DNA from: Novosphingobium sp. PhB165
Lineage (GTDB): Bacteria; Pseudomonadota; Alphaproteobacteria; Sphingomonadales; Sphingomonadaceae
Reading direction: 5' to 3'
Length of the DNA stretch: 64,000 nucleotides
NCBI RefSeq assembly: GCF_004341845.1
Contig: NZ_SLVB01000003.1
Location: 310,001-374,000, forward strand
Shown here: positions 17,754 through 26,025 of the stretch, in pieces
How the letters are laid out: each line of letters opens with the position of its first letter
Position numbering within the stretch: position 1 is the stretch's first letter
The notes under the pieces: generated by a model
The model's input: only the letters and a program-made list of their open reading frames with translations
Databases searched by the model: none
Told to the model about the DNA's origin: nothing
Program-made: the position numbers and the translations under genes

Positions 17754-20197
17754 CAGCCCTCCTCCCCCAGCCGCGCGACCGTCAGGAACGCCTCGGGCGA
17801 AACGCGGATCGCGGCGCCGGTGGGGCAGGCACGCACGCAGGACGGGCCGCCGTCGATCCCGGCGCACATGTCGCACTTGATCGCCTTCTTCGGCTGCTCA
17901 ACCTTGCCCGCGTGCTTCTTGCGCCAGTCCTTGCCCGGCTCACCCGGCCCGGGCCCTTTGCCGAGAAACATCCACGAGAGCAGCGAAGGCTTCTTCGGCG
18001 GCACCGCGTCCATGCGGATCACGCCATAGGGGCAGTTGCGCTGGCAATTGCCACAGCCGATGCAAGTCTCGTCGATGAACACCTCGCCATCCGGGCCGCG
18101 CCGGATCGCGTTGGGCGGGCAATCGGCCATGCAGTGCGGATGCTCGCAGTGGCGGCACGATGTGGGCACGTGAAGATGCGCGTAAGTGGTCCCCGCCTCG
18201 CGGTCGAGGCGGGAGAGGCCGTCATGGCTGTCCGCGCAGGCTTTCTCGCAATTGTCGCAGCCGACGCAGAGCTTTTCGTCGATCAGCAGCACGTCGGTCG
18301 CTTCGCCGATACCGTTGTCGACGAGGAACTGCGCGGTCTGCGAATACATGTCGACCACGCTGGAGAAGTTCTCCTTGCGCCCTTCGATGAAGGCATTGAC
18401 CTCGCGCCGCCGCTCCATCTCGCCCATGGCCTTGCTGCGCAATTGCGGCTTGCGGTCCAGCAGGCGCATGAACGCCTCGCCCGGCAGGCGGATCAGTTCG
18501 GAGCGGATCGCTGCGCGCACCGTGGCGGAGCGGCGCGATCCGTCGATCACTGCCATCTCGCCGACATAGGCCCCGGCGGGCAGATAGCTGAGGAACACCG
18601 GCTTTCCGGCGATCTCGCGCTCCACCACCATCGATCCGCGGCGGATGATGAAGATATCGGTGCCTTCCGCGCCTTCCTGCATCACCACGTCGCCCGCGCG
18701 CGCCTCCACCACTTCGGCCCCGGCGACCAGTTCGGCGATATCGTCCGGCGTCAGCCCCGATCCGAATATCTGGAGCAATTGCCGCTCGATCGAAATGCGG
18801 TTGACCACGCGGGCGGCGGCGGGCGCCGTCGCCATCAGCTTCAGCGCGGCGGCGCGCGGCAGTTCGACGACGATCAGGTCGCTGCCCGCCCGCACCGTCG
18901 CCCCGCGCCTGCGGCCCGAGATCAGGCCCACTTCACCGAAGATCGAACCTTCGCCGATGGGCACGGTGATCGAGGGATCGTCCTTGCTCACTTCCACCAG
19001 CACCGATCCTTCGGCGATGGCGAAGAGCGAGGAGCCGGGTTCATGCCGCAGGAACACGGCCTGCCCCTTCGGCACCGCGCGCACGGCGGAATCGAGCATG
19101 ATCTCGCGCAATTGCAGCGCCGAAATCTCGCGGAATATCTCGATCCGCGTCCCGAACAGCGTGAGCCATGCCTCGACCCCGCGATTGCCGGGCAGCGGCG
19201 CAAACTTTTCGGCCAGGATCGGCTCGTCGGCAGGCTTGAGCGCGGTATTGCCGTTCAGGAACTCGACGACGTCGTAGCCCTGATTCATGCAGTGCTTGAT
19301 GAGCGGATAGCCCGCCAGCGCGCCGATCACGTGGATGCCCGGCCGGGTCGTCTCGAACTGGGGAGAGAGGACGGGGAATGCCTCCCGCTCCGGGCTGGTG
19401 AAGGCGATCCCGCAGTCTTCCACGAACTTGCGCGGCGGGGCGGAGCCGGTGCGGGCAATGATCCGGTCGCAGCGGATCGTCTCCTGCCCGTCGCGGGTAT
19501 CGAGCACCAGTTCACCCGCGCGCACTTCGGCCGGCGTCGTTTCATGCCGCACGCGGATGCGGCCTGCTGCCTCGGCTTCGGCCAGCAGGGTGACGTTGCC
19601 TTCCTTGGCGCGGGCGAATTCGGTGCCGCGATTGAGGATAGTGACGACATTGCCCTGCGCCGGATCGGCCGCGAGGCCCAGCGCATTCTCGATCCCCGCG
19701 TCGCCGGAACCGACCACGGTCACGTGCTCGTCGATATATTCGCCGGGATCGTCGAGCTGGTACTGGATATGCGGCATGTCCGCACCCGGACAGCGCAAGC
19801 GGTTGGGATTGCCCTGCGTGCCGATGGCGAGGATCACGGCTTCCGCCTCGATCCGCGCGCCGTCCTTCAGCTTCAGGACAAAGGCACCCTTCTCGCCCTC
19901 TATGGCGACGACTTCGGCGTGGTAGCGCACGGCGATGCCCTGTGCGGCGGCCTGCTCGTCCCAGGTGCCCAGCACCGCCTCGCGCTTGCCGGCGTCGAAA
20001 TCGAAATCGGACCGCAGCACCAGCGAGGCGGGCGTCGCCATCACGTGCTTGCCCTTCTGGTACTTGAAGATCGTGTCCGACAGGTGGTCGGTCTTTTCCA
20101 GCAGCACGTGGCTCATGCCAAGCGCGGCTGCGCGGCCCGCCGCGCTCATGCCGGCGGGGCCCGAGCCCACGATGGCCAGTCGGACGCGTTCCGTCAC
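17753..20197 (-). CDS. FAD/NAD(P) oxidoreductase fused to two cNMP-binding domains and four [4Fe-4S] sites
   Basis: The 814-residue protein has an N-terminal disulfide-reductase-type flavoprotein (GSGPAG at 11-16, second Rossmann GSGDAG at 163-168). Two cyclic-nucleotide-binding domains follow at about 355-465 and 480-590, with phosphate-binding segments GEVGLISGRRRGATV and GEMAVIDGSRRSATV. A C-terminal ferredoxin region has four cysteine sets (644-654, 681-693, 712-722, 775-791), resembling DmsB/NrfC electron-transfer subunits. The GTG at 20197 follows AGGGGG with six-base spacing; the longer reading to 20578 is a shadow. No TM is seen, so it is cytoplasmic. It is predicted to pass NAD(P)H electrons to the membrane cytochrome b, with control by cAMP, cGMP or another nucleotide. 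Confidence 0.92.
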   Translation of the reverse strand: MTERVRLAIVGSGPAGMSAAGRAAALGMSHVLLEKTDHLSDTIFKYQKGKHVMATPASLVLRSDFDFDAGKREAVLGTWDEQAAAQGIAVRYHAEVVAIEGEKGAFVLKLKDGARIEAEAVILAIGTQGNPNRLRCPGADMPHIQYQLDDPGEYIDEHVTVVGSGDAGIENALGLAADPAQGNVVTILNRGTEFARAKEGNVTLLAEAEAAGRIRVRHETTPAEVRAGELVLDTRDGQETIRCDRIIARTGSAPPRKFVEDCGIAFTSPEREAFPVLSPQFETTRPGIHVIGALAGYPLIKHCMNQGYDVVEFLNGNTALKPADEPILAEKFAPLPGNRGVEAWLTLFGTRIEIFREISALQLREIMLDSAVRAVPKGQAVFLRHEPGSSLFAIAEGSVLVEVSKDDPSITVPIGEGSIFGEVGLISGRRRGATVRAGSDLIVVELPRAAALKLMATAPAAARVVNRISIERQLLQIFGSGLTPDDIAELVAGAEVVEARAGDVVMQEGAEGTDIFIIRRGSMVVEREIAGKPVFLSYLPAGAYVGEMAVIDGSRRSATVRAAIRSELIRLPGEAFMRLLDRKPQLRSKAMGEMERRREVNAFIEGRKENFSSVVDMYSQTAQFLVDNGIGEATDVLLIDEKLCVGCDNCEKACADSHDGLSRLDREAGTTYAHLHVPTSCRHCEHPHCMADCPPNAIRRGPDGEVFIDETCIGCGNCQRNCPYGVIRMDAVPPKKPSLLSWMFLGKGPGPGEPGKDWRKKHAGKVEQPKKAIKCDMCAGIDGGPSCVRACPTGAAIRVSPEAFLTVARLGEEG

Positions 20198-20384
20198 CAA
20201 ATTCCCCCTGCCGAGCCGCGATGGACATCGCCACGCCGGATGCCTGCCCAGCGAATGGGCCCCGCGATTGCAAAGTGCGGTGAAATTCCGCATCTGCGCT
20301 CGCGAGCAGCGTCCGACGTGCCCCCTGGGGCCGACCGGGCTCTCATGGATCGGTTTTTCCGATGTTACAACAGGGGGTTTACCG

Positions 20385-21308
20385 ATGGGGGCAAAGATCG
20401 GTGTCCAGCGCGCGGCGCTGGTCGTCGCCGGGCTGGTTGCCGCAAGCGCGGTCGGCGTGGCCGTCTGGCGCGGCAGCGAGAACCGACCGGAAGCCGCGGC
20501 CGCCGGGGCAATCGCGCCGAGCGCAGACCCTGTCGGCACATTGGAACAGGCCGCGCACGATGCGCCTGCCGATGCCACCGCATGGCAGAAGCTCGGCCTC
20601 GCCTACTTCACGCAGAATCGCTACGGCGAAGCGGCCGATGCCTATGCGCGCGCAGCCGCCATCGCGCCGGACAAGGCGGTGCTGTGGTCGGCGCTGGGCG
20701 AAGCGCGGGTCATGGCCAGCGAACACGATCCGATGCCGGAACCCGCGCTGGAGGCCTTCCGCAAGGCCGCCTCGCTGGACAAGGCCGATCCGCGCGCCCG
20801 CTATTTCCTTGCCGTGAAGCGCGATCTGGACGGCGATCACGGCGGCGCGCTGGACGACTGGCTGGAGCTGCTGCGCGTTTCCCCCGCCGATGCCCCATGG
20901 CGCACCGATCTCGTCCGCACCATTCAGCAAGTGGCGACGATCAACCATATCGACGTGACGAAGAAACTGGCCGAGGCGCAGGCCCTGCCCGCCGCCGCCC
21001 TGCCCCACGCGGCGGAGATGCCGCTGGCCGCACAGGGCATTCCCGGCCCCAGCGCCGGGGACATCGCCGCAGCCGCCCGAATGGCCCCGCACGAACAGCG
21101 CGAAATGGCGGACGGGATGGTCGCCCGCCTCGAAGCACGGCTCGCGGCCGAGCCTTCAAATGTCGACGGCTGGATCATGCTGATGCGCAGCCGGATGACG
21201 CTGGGCGAAAGCGACAAGGCCCGCAAGGCGCTCGCCGATGCTATCGCCGCCAATCCTGCCCGCGCCGGGGAACTTCGCCAGCAGGCGGAGGTTCTGGGGA
21301 TCAGGTAG
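20385..21308 (+). CDS. TPR protein, CcmI/CycH-like (cytochrome c maturation)
   Basis: The 307-residue protein has an N-terminal membrane anchor (AALVVAGLVAASAVGVAVW) and tetratricopeptide repeats: WQKLGLAYFTQNRYGEAADAYARAAAIAPDKA, EAFRKAASLDKADP and a C-terminal WIMLMRSRMTLGESDKARKALADA. This is the layout of the periplasmic part of CcmI/NrfG, which presents apocytochrome c to the haem ligation machinery. AGGGGG lies seven bases before the ATG. It is transcribed away from the redox operon across a 187-base shared promoter region. A dedicated maturation helper for the ten-haem protein is the obvious inference, although a general CcmI remains possible. Confidence 0.85.
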   Translation: MGAKIGVQRAALVVAGLVAASAVGVAVWRGSENRPEAAAAGAIAPSADPVGTLEQAAHDAPADATAWQKLGLAYFTQNRYGEAADAYARAAAIAPDKAVLWSALGEARVMASEHDPMPEPALEAFRKAASLDKADPRARYFLAVKRDLDGDHGGALDDWLELLRVSPADAPWRTDLVRTIQQVATINHIDVTKKLAEAQALPAAALPHAAEMPLAAQGIPGPSAGDIAAAARMAPHEQREMADGMVARLEARLAAEPSNVDGWIMLMRSRMTLGESDKARKALADAIAANPARAGELRQQAEVLGIR

Positions 21309-21419
21309 ACCCGCACGATTAGCCAGAACCAATCACGCCGCGCCGCATCCGCCTTCCCACGCGCGCGCGGTGGGGAGCATGTGTCCCCAACGTCGAATCG
21401 ATCCTGCCGGGAGTGCGCC

Positions 21420-22490
21420 ATGAGTGAAGAACGCGAAATCGATGGCCTGCGCTGCATGTGGATGCGTGGCGGCACCTCGAAGGGCGGCTACTTCCTCAAG
21501 TCCGATCTCTCCGCAGACACCGCCGCGCGCGATGCCTTCCTGCTCGCGATCATGGGCTCGCCCGATCCGCGCCAGATCGACGGCATGGGCGGCGCCGATC
21601 CGCTGACCAGCAAGGTCGCCGTCGTCAGCAAGTCTGCCCGCGAAGGGATCGATGTCGATTACCTGTTCCTTCAGGTCTTCGTCGATCAGGCCATCGTCAC
21701 CGATCAGCAGAACTGCGGCAATATCCTTGCCGGCATCGCCCCCTTTGCCATCGAGCGCGGGCTGATCGCGGCCACCGGCGACGAGACGAACGTCGCCATC
21801 TTCATGGAGAACACCGGCCAGGTCGCCGTCGCCACCGTGCAGACGCCGGGCGGTAAGGTGACGTACAAGGGTGATGCCAGGATCGACGGCGTGCCCGGCA
21901 GCCACGCACCGATCCCGCTGGAATTCCGCGATACCGCCGGTTCTTCCTGCGGTGCGCTGCTGCCCACCGGCAATGCCGTGGACGAAGTGAACGGCGTGCG
22001 CGTGACGCTGATCGACAACGGCATGCCCTGCGTCGTCATGAAGGCCGAGGACGTCGGCATCACGGGCTACGAAGACCGCGAAAGCCTTGACGCCAATACC
22101 GAGTTGAAGGCGAAGATCGAGGCCATCCGCCTTGCCGTGGGCGAGCGGATGAACCTGGGCGACGTCAAGGACAAGTCGGTCCCCAAGATGATGCTGGTCG
22201 CCCCGCCCAAGCACGGCGGTGCGGTGACCGTGCGCAGTTTCATTCCCCACCGCGCCCACGCCACCATCGGCGTGCTCGGCGCGGTCTCGGTGGCGACGGC
22301 CTGCCTGATCGAAGGCTCGCCCGCCGCCGAAGTCGCCATATGCCCCGAGGGTCGCCGCAAGACGCTGTCGGTCGAACATCCGACCGGCGAGATGTCCTGC
22401 GTCCTCGAAGTGGACGAGGGCGGCGCCGTGGTGAGCGCCGCCCTCCTTCGCACCGCCCGCAAGCTGATGGACGGGGTGGTTTTCGCTTGA
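21420..22490 (+). CDS. PrpF/GalD/LigU-family isomerase (4-oxalomesaconate tautomerase-like)
   Basis: The 356-residue protein has the family hallmark CMWMRGGTSKGGYFL near the N-terminus, GMGGADPLTSKVAVVS, the QQNCGNILAGIAPFAIE loop and GSSCGALLPTGN. This is the diaminopimelate-epimerase fold of PrpF proteins. In sphingomonads the LigU branch isomerises 4-oxalomesaconate in protocatechuate 4,5-cleavage; PrpF itself acts on methylaconitate. I favour a LigU-type role given the aromatic-degradation genes nearby, but no other lig gene is present in the window, so the substrate is not fixed. GGGAG lies six bases before the ATG at 21420. Confidence 0.88.
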   Translation: MSEEREIDGLRCMWMRGGTSKGGYFLKSDLSADTAARDAFLLAIMGSPDPRQIDGMGGADPLTSKVAVVSKSAREGIDVDYLFLQVFVDQAIVTDQQNCGNILAGIAPFAIERGLIAATGDETNVAIFMENTGQVAVATVQTPGGKVTYKGDARIDGVPGSHAPIPLEFRDTAGSSCGALLPTGNAVDEVNGVRVTLIDNGMPCVVMKAEDVGITGYEDRESLDANTELKAKIEAIRLAVGERMNLGDVKDKSVPKMMLVAPPKHGGAVTVRSFIPHRAHATIGVLGAVSVATACLIEGSPAAEVAICPEGRRKTLSVEHPTGEMSCVLEVDEGGAVVSAALLRTARKLMDGVVFA

Positions 22491-22592
22491 GCGCCAATCA
22501 CTAACTGCAAAAAGCGCTCGCCGCGTCGCAACATTCCGGGTTATCAGGGCTTCAAGGGATCGATCGGCATCCCGCCCGACAGGAGTTGCGAC

Positions 22593-23102
22593 ATGGCCTC
22601 GAAATTCATCCTGACCACGACCATCGCCGCTGCGGCGCTTGCCGCTGTCGCCGGCTGCAAGGGGCCGCAAGCCGCCCCTGACAGCACCGCCACCGCCACG
22701 AATTCACCGATCGACGTCTCCACGATCGTCAAGACACGCAAGGCGAACTTCAAGGACATCGCCAAGTCCAACAAGGTGGCCAAAGTCGCGCTCGAAGCCT
22801 CGACGCCGGACTTCCCCACTGCCTCCGCCGCCGCTCAGGCGATCCAGACGGACGCGGGCAAGATCGTGGGTCTGTTCCCCGACGGCACCGGCCCTGCTGA
22901 AGCCCCGAAGACCGAGGCCCTGCCGATAATCTGGCAGAAAAACGCTGAGTTCAAGGCCGCTGCAGACAAGCTGATCGCCGCTGCCGGAACGCTCAAGACC
23001 GCTGCCGATGCCAAGGACCTCGCCGCCGCGAACACCGCGATGGCGGGCATCGGCGCTGCCTGCAAGGGCTGCCACGAGACGTTCCGAAAGAAGGATAAGT
23101 GA
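22593..23102 (+). CDS. Lipoprotein cytochrome c'
   Basis: The 169-residue precursor has a lipobox VAGC with Cys22, so it is predicted to be a lipid-anchored protein on the periplasmic side. The remainder is helical, and a single haem-binding CKGCH at residues 157-161 near the C-terminus is the placement of cytochrome c'. Such proteins bind NO or CO at a five-coordinate haem and help protect against nitrosative stress, or carry electrons. Most members are soluble; the lipid anchor is less common. AGGAG lies nine bases before the ATG. Its stop overlaps the GTG start of the next gene, so the pair is co-translated. Confidence 0.9.
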   Translation: MASKFILTTTIAAAALAAVAGCKGPQAAPDSTATATNSPIDVSTIVKTRKANFKDIAKSNKVAKVALEASTPDFPTASAAAQAIQTDAGKIVGLFPDGTGPAEAPKTEALPIIWQKNAEFKAAADKLIAAAGTLKTAADAKDLAAANTAMAGIGAACKGCHETFRKKDK

Positions 23103-23773
23103 GTTCCCCGGCGGACGCCACGGGCGTCCGCACCGCGCTTTGGGACCTGCCGGTCCGGGTGATCCACTGGAGCTTCGTGGTGCTGATCCCGGCGCTCTGG
23201 TGGACGGCCGAGAACGACCGGATGGCCCTGCACATGCAGATCGGCACGGTCTTGCTGCAACTGCTGGTGATCCGCGTGCTCTGGGGCTGCGTGGGCGGCT
23301 CGACTGCGCGCTTCGCCGCGTTCGTGCGCGGCCCCGGCGCGATGCTGGCCTACTTGCGCGGCAAGACCGATGCCGCCGCTGCCGGCCACAACCCGGCGGG
23401 CGGCTGGAGCGTGATCGCGCTGCTGGGCCTGATGGGGCTTCAGGTTACCCTCGGACTGTTTTCGGGCGACGAGGATGACGGCGCTGTCGGCCCGCTCAAT
23501 CATCTGGTGTCTTTCCGCACCGCCGACCGGGCGAGTAACCTGCACGGACTGGTGTTCTATGCGATCCTTGCGCTGATCGCCCTGCACCTTGCGGCGATCG
23601 TCTATTACCGTGTGGTCAGGCGAGATCGGCTGATCACGCCGATGGTGACCGGCAAACGCGTGCTGCCCGCCGGTACGCCGGGGCTGGTGCATGCACCGGC
23701 TTGGCGGTTCTTCGCCTGTGTGGTGGTGGCATGGCTGGTCGGCTGGGCGATCTGGAGCGGGGTCAAGGTTTAG
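23099..23773 (+). CDS. Cytochrome b561-family membrane protein
   Basis: The 224-residue protein has an N-terminal WDLPVRVIHWSFV, the classic first-helix histidine motif of the bacterial b561/Ni-Fe hydrogenase b-subunit family, and further membrane helices with HMQIG, NLHGLVFYAI and ALHLAAIVYY. It is likely a diheme quinol-linked electron carrier that feeds the cytochrome c' encoded just upstream. The GTG start at 23099 overlaps the upstream TGA (GTGA). Cytochrome c'/b561 pairs occur in many proteobacteria. No further gene follows on this strand. Confidence 0.92.
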   Translation: MSSPADATGVRTALWDLPVRVIHWSFVVLIPALWWTAENDRMALHMQIGTVLLQLLVIRVLWGCVGGSTARFAAFVRGPGAMLAYLRGKTDAAAAGHNPAGGWSVIALLGLMGLQVTLGLFSGDEDDGAVGPLNHLVSFRTADRASNLHGLVFYAILALIALHLAAIVYYRVVRRDRLITPMVTGKRVLPAGTPGLVHAPAWRFFACVVVAWLVGWAIWSGVKV

Positions 23774-23872
23774 CAGCGGGGTGGGTGGACCTCCTGTTCC
23801 GCTCAGTCGCTTTAGATGCAAGCCATGGTTCGGCGGCCGTCGAGCACCGATCGGGGTTCCGGGCTAACCTGC

Positions 23873-23909
23873 GAAATGGATCCCGAAACAAGCTCAGGAT
23901 GACGGATTG
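23873..23909. repeat. Half copy of inverted-repeat family D
   Basis: The sequence GCGAAATGGATCCCGAAAC then AAGCTCAGGATGACGG matches the right arm of the family D element at 55013-55150 with small changes. Its left partner is missing. It is intergenic and lies 72 bases before a family A element. Confidence 0.55.
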
Positions 23910-23980
23910 AGAGACCAACCGTTTCGGCGACGACGAAGTCCCGGCTTTGGCAGCCCTGCTCCCAACCCAACCTCTCAACC

Positions 23981-24060
23981 CCGCTCAGGCTGAGCTTGTC
24001 GAAGCCCCTTGAGGCGGGGCGCTGGGTCTACCATCCTTCGACAGGCTCAGGATGAGCGGG
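23981..24060. repeat. Inverted-repeat family A, full copy 2 (reversed)
   Basis: CCGCTCAGGCTGAGC, TTGTCGAAGCCCC at the left and CATCCTTCGACAGGCTCAG, GATGAGCGGG at the right. Relative to the copy at 9527 the two arms are swapped, so the element lies in the opposite orientation. It sits between two convergent genes. Confidence 0.85.
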
Positions 24061-24110
24061 GTGGGTGGGGCTAGGGTGGAGATGGAGAAGACGATGCCCG
24101 CTCCCCCGTC

Positions 24111-24479
24111 CTACCCCTGCTTCAATTCCCGCAGTTCCTTCCGCGCCGCCATGTAGTTCGGCAACACGCTCCCCGCATACGTCCCGAAGATCGGCAGGTC
24201 GCCCCGGTCGATCGTCTCGGCCTCCGCATAGTGCGCAATGATCGCATCGGAATCGTTCATGAACTTGCCCGGCGCGTACTGCACGGTCGGGAACGTCACT
24301 TTCTCGAAATGCGGGGCAAGTTCGGCACGGATCGCGGCTTCGTTCTCGTCTCCGGCCGAGAAAATGCGCTGCTCGAACTGATCGAGAAGCCCCGCCTCCA
24401 GCAGGAAGATCCGCAGCTTGAGGCAGTGCGGACACGTCGCCTTCAGATAGAGAACGGGGCGGAACAGACTGTCTGACAT
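24111..24479 (-). CDS. Glutaredoxin/thioredoxin-fold protein with CPHC motif
   Basis: The 122-residue protein has a thioredoxin fold with CPHC in LKATCPHCLKLRIFLLEAG near its N-terminus and a cis-proline segment VTFPTVQY. It resembles the N-terminal domain of a glutathione S-transferase without the helical C-terminal domain. It is probably a cytoplasmic thiol-disulfide or glutathione-linked protein; the partner is unknown. GAGG lies seven bases before the ATG at 24479, and the seven-residue longer start at 24500 is less likely. It follows the lactonase-like gene by 17 bases and is probably co-transcribed. Confidence 0.82.
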   Translation of the reverse strand: MSDSLFRPVLYLKATCPHCLKLRIFLLEAGLLDQFEQRIFSAGDENEAAIRAELAPHFEKVTFPTVQYAPGKFMNDSDAIIAHYAEAETIDRGDLPIFGTYAGSVLPNYMAARKELRELKQG

Positions 24480-24496
24480 GGGTTTTCCTCGTTCGG

Positions 24497-25678
24497 TCAT
24501 TCGGTAAACGAGATGGAGGTGGGCTTGGCCAGTTCAAGCCCGCTGCCCGTCGCGGTCAGCCTGCCGCTGGCACGGTCCACCGCGAAGACCGCGAGATTGC
24601 CGCCACCTTGTGCGCCGCCCTGATTGGCGACCACCAGCCATTTGCCATCGCCTGAAAGCGAGAAGGCCCAGGGGATCTGCCCGCCGCTGTCGACCGTGTC
24701 GATCGGCGCCAGTCCGCCGTCCTGCCGCACGGCGTAGATCTGGATGCGATTGGCCGCACGGTTGCCTGCGTAGAGGAAGCGCCCATCGCGCGAGATCGCG
24801 ATTTCCGATCCGCTGCGCGTCCCCGCAAAGTCGGCCGCGTCGAGCTGGATCGTCGACAGCGGCGTGAGCCGTCCCTGACCGGCATCCCACGCGAAGCTGG
24901 CGATCGAGCCGCCCATTTCCTCCATCAGGAAGGCATGGCGGCGGTCCGGCGAGAACACGATGTGCCGGGGGCCGGCGCCGGGCGTTACGGCCGCGAAGGG
25001 CTCCGGCGCGGGCGAGATCGTGCCCTTGGCGGCATCGAAGCGGTAGACGTAGACCTTGTCCGCGCCGAGATCGGGCGACAGCAGCCAGCGGCCCGAAGGA
25101 TCGAGCGTCACGCCGTGCGCATGCGGGCCCTTCTGCCGCCGCTCGTTGGGGCCGGAGCCGGTATGGGCCTCCACGCTGGACGGCGCGGCGGCCAGCGTTC
25201 CGTCCGCTGCGACCGGGATCGTCGCGACGTGTCCGCTGCTGTAGTTGGCGACGAACAGCGTCCGCCCGTCCGGCGACAGCGCAAGGTGGGTCGGCCCGCC
25301 GCCGCCCGAATCGGCGCGTCCCCGAGGCGCCAGAGCGCCGGTCGCTGGGTCATAGGAGAAGCCCAGCACTGCGCCGTGGATCGTGCCGTCGTTGCCCGTC
25401 TCGCTCACCGTAAAAAGGCGGCGGTGGGCGGAATCGGCGAGTACCCAGGTCCCCCGGTCGACTTCGGCTACTACGCCCAGCGAAGTGAGCGCGCCGCTCT
25501 GCGGATCGAACCGCACGGCCACCACGCCCTGCCCCGGCCCGCTTCCCTGCGTGCCGACATAGGCCAGCGTCTGGACCGGAGCGCTTGCAGTCGGCACGGT
25601 CGCGCACCCGGTCAGCGCGATGGCCGTCATGCCGGACATCGCCCAGCGTATGGCGCTACCCCACAGCTTCGCTTTCAT
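24497..25678 (-). CDS. Lactonase/YbhE-type seven-bladed beta-propeller lipoprotein
   Basis: The 393-residue precursor has a lipobox ALTGC with Cys25, then repeated propeller blades with SPDGRTLFVANYSSGHV, LDPSGRWLLSPDLGADKVYVYRFD and SRDGRFLYAGNRAANRIQIY. These match the 6-phosphogluconolactonase-like PF10282 group. The lipoprotein location makes a role in cytoplasmic pentose phosphate flux unlikely; it may hydrolyse another lactone or bind a ligand in the periplasm. I start at the ATG at 25678 (AAGGA eight bases upstream); a start three codons earlier at 25687 is also possible. Confidence 0.85.
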   Translation of the reverse strand: MKAKLWGSAIRWAMSGMTAIALTGCATVPTASAPVQTLAYVGTQGSGPGQGVVAVRFDPQSGALTSLGVVAEVDRGTWVLADSAHRRLFTVSETGNDGTIHGAVLGFSYDPATGALAPRGRADSGGGGPTHLALSPDGRTLFVANYSSGHVATIPVAADGTLAAAPSSVEAHTGSGPNERRQKGPHAHGVTLDPSGRWLLSPDLGADKVYVYRFDAAKGTISPAPEPFAAVTPGAGPRHIVFSPDRRHAFLMEEMGGSIASFAWDAGQGRLTPLSTIQLDAADFAGTRSGSEIAISRDGRFLYAGNRAANRIQIYAVRQDGGLAPIDTVDSGGQIPWAFSLSGDGKWLVVANQGGAQGGGNLAVFAVDRASGRLTATGSGLELAKPTSISFTE

Positions 25679-25791
25679 TTTTCGCATCCTTTTCCCGATC
25701 TTGCCCCGCAGGTTAGCGAGCTAATGCGGACCCGGCCACAGCACCGTGCGCAATCTATCGGGGAAGGTGCGGAATCGAAGCCTTTGTAAAG

Positions 25792-25924
25792 TTCCTCCCC
25801 TGCAAGGGGAGGGGGACCGCCCGCAGGGCGGTGGAGGGGTATCACCCTATCGGTTGCGCCCGACGGCGCGGGTGACACCCCTCCGTCAGTGCTTCGCACT
25901 GCCACCTCCCCTTGCAGGGGAGGA
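25792..25924. repeat. Inverted-repeat family E (GC-rich, 130 bases)
   Basis: The left side has CCTCCCCTGCAAGGGGAGG, then GACCGCCCGCAGGGCGGTGG, then AGGGGT; the right side has ACCCCTCCGTCAGTGC, TTCGCACTGCCACC and TCCCCTTGCAGGGGAGGA. The outer arms are complementary, and each contains a smaller palindrome. It takes up most of the 347-base spacer (25679-26025) between the divergent lactonase-like gene and fumC; the remainder must hold both promoters. No gene is seen in this spacer. Confidence 0.8.
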
Positions 25925-26025
25925 GACCTGCGGGGGCCATTGCGCCTGTCGCATCCGGTACTTAGGTTGACTGCGCGCCTTTCCCCCTCCCCCGCGATGG
26001 CGCGGCGATACAGGAGCCTCTCCTC

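Larger units (their letters stand above)
23774..24110. other. 337-base convergent spacer filled with repeats
   Basis: This spacer between convergent b561 and glutaredoxin-like genes holds no gene. It contains a half copy of repeat family D (23873-23909) and a full family A element (23981-24060). The tail next to 24111 is the 3' end region of the glutaredoxin-like gene. No T-tract terminator is visible; the repeats themselves may form the terminating hairpins. Confidence 0.65.

Noticed and set aside
20198..20578. N-terminal extension of the flavoprotein
   Set aside because: The extra 127 residues are low-complexity, overlap the divergent TPR gene, and precede a good ribosome-binding site at the GTG at 20197.
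17912..21322. 1136-codon plus-strand frame over the redox operon
   Set aside because: It covers the flavoprotein antisense and then the TPR gene in another phase. It has low-complexity His/Arg/Asp-rich sequence and no family motif.
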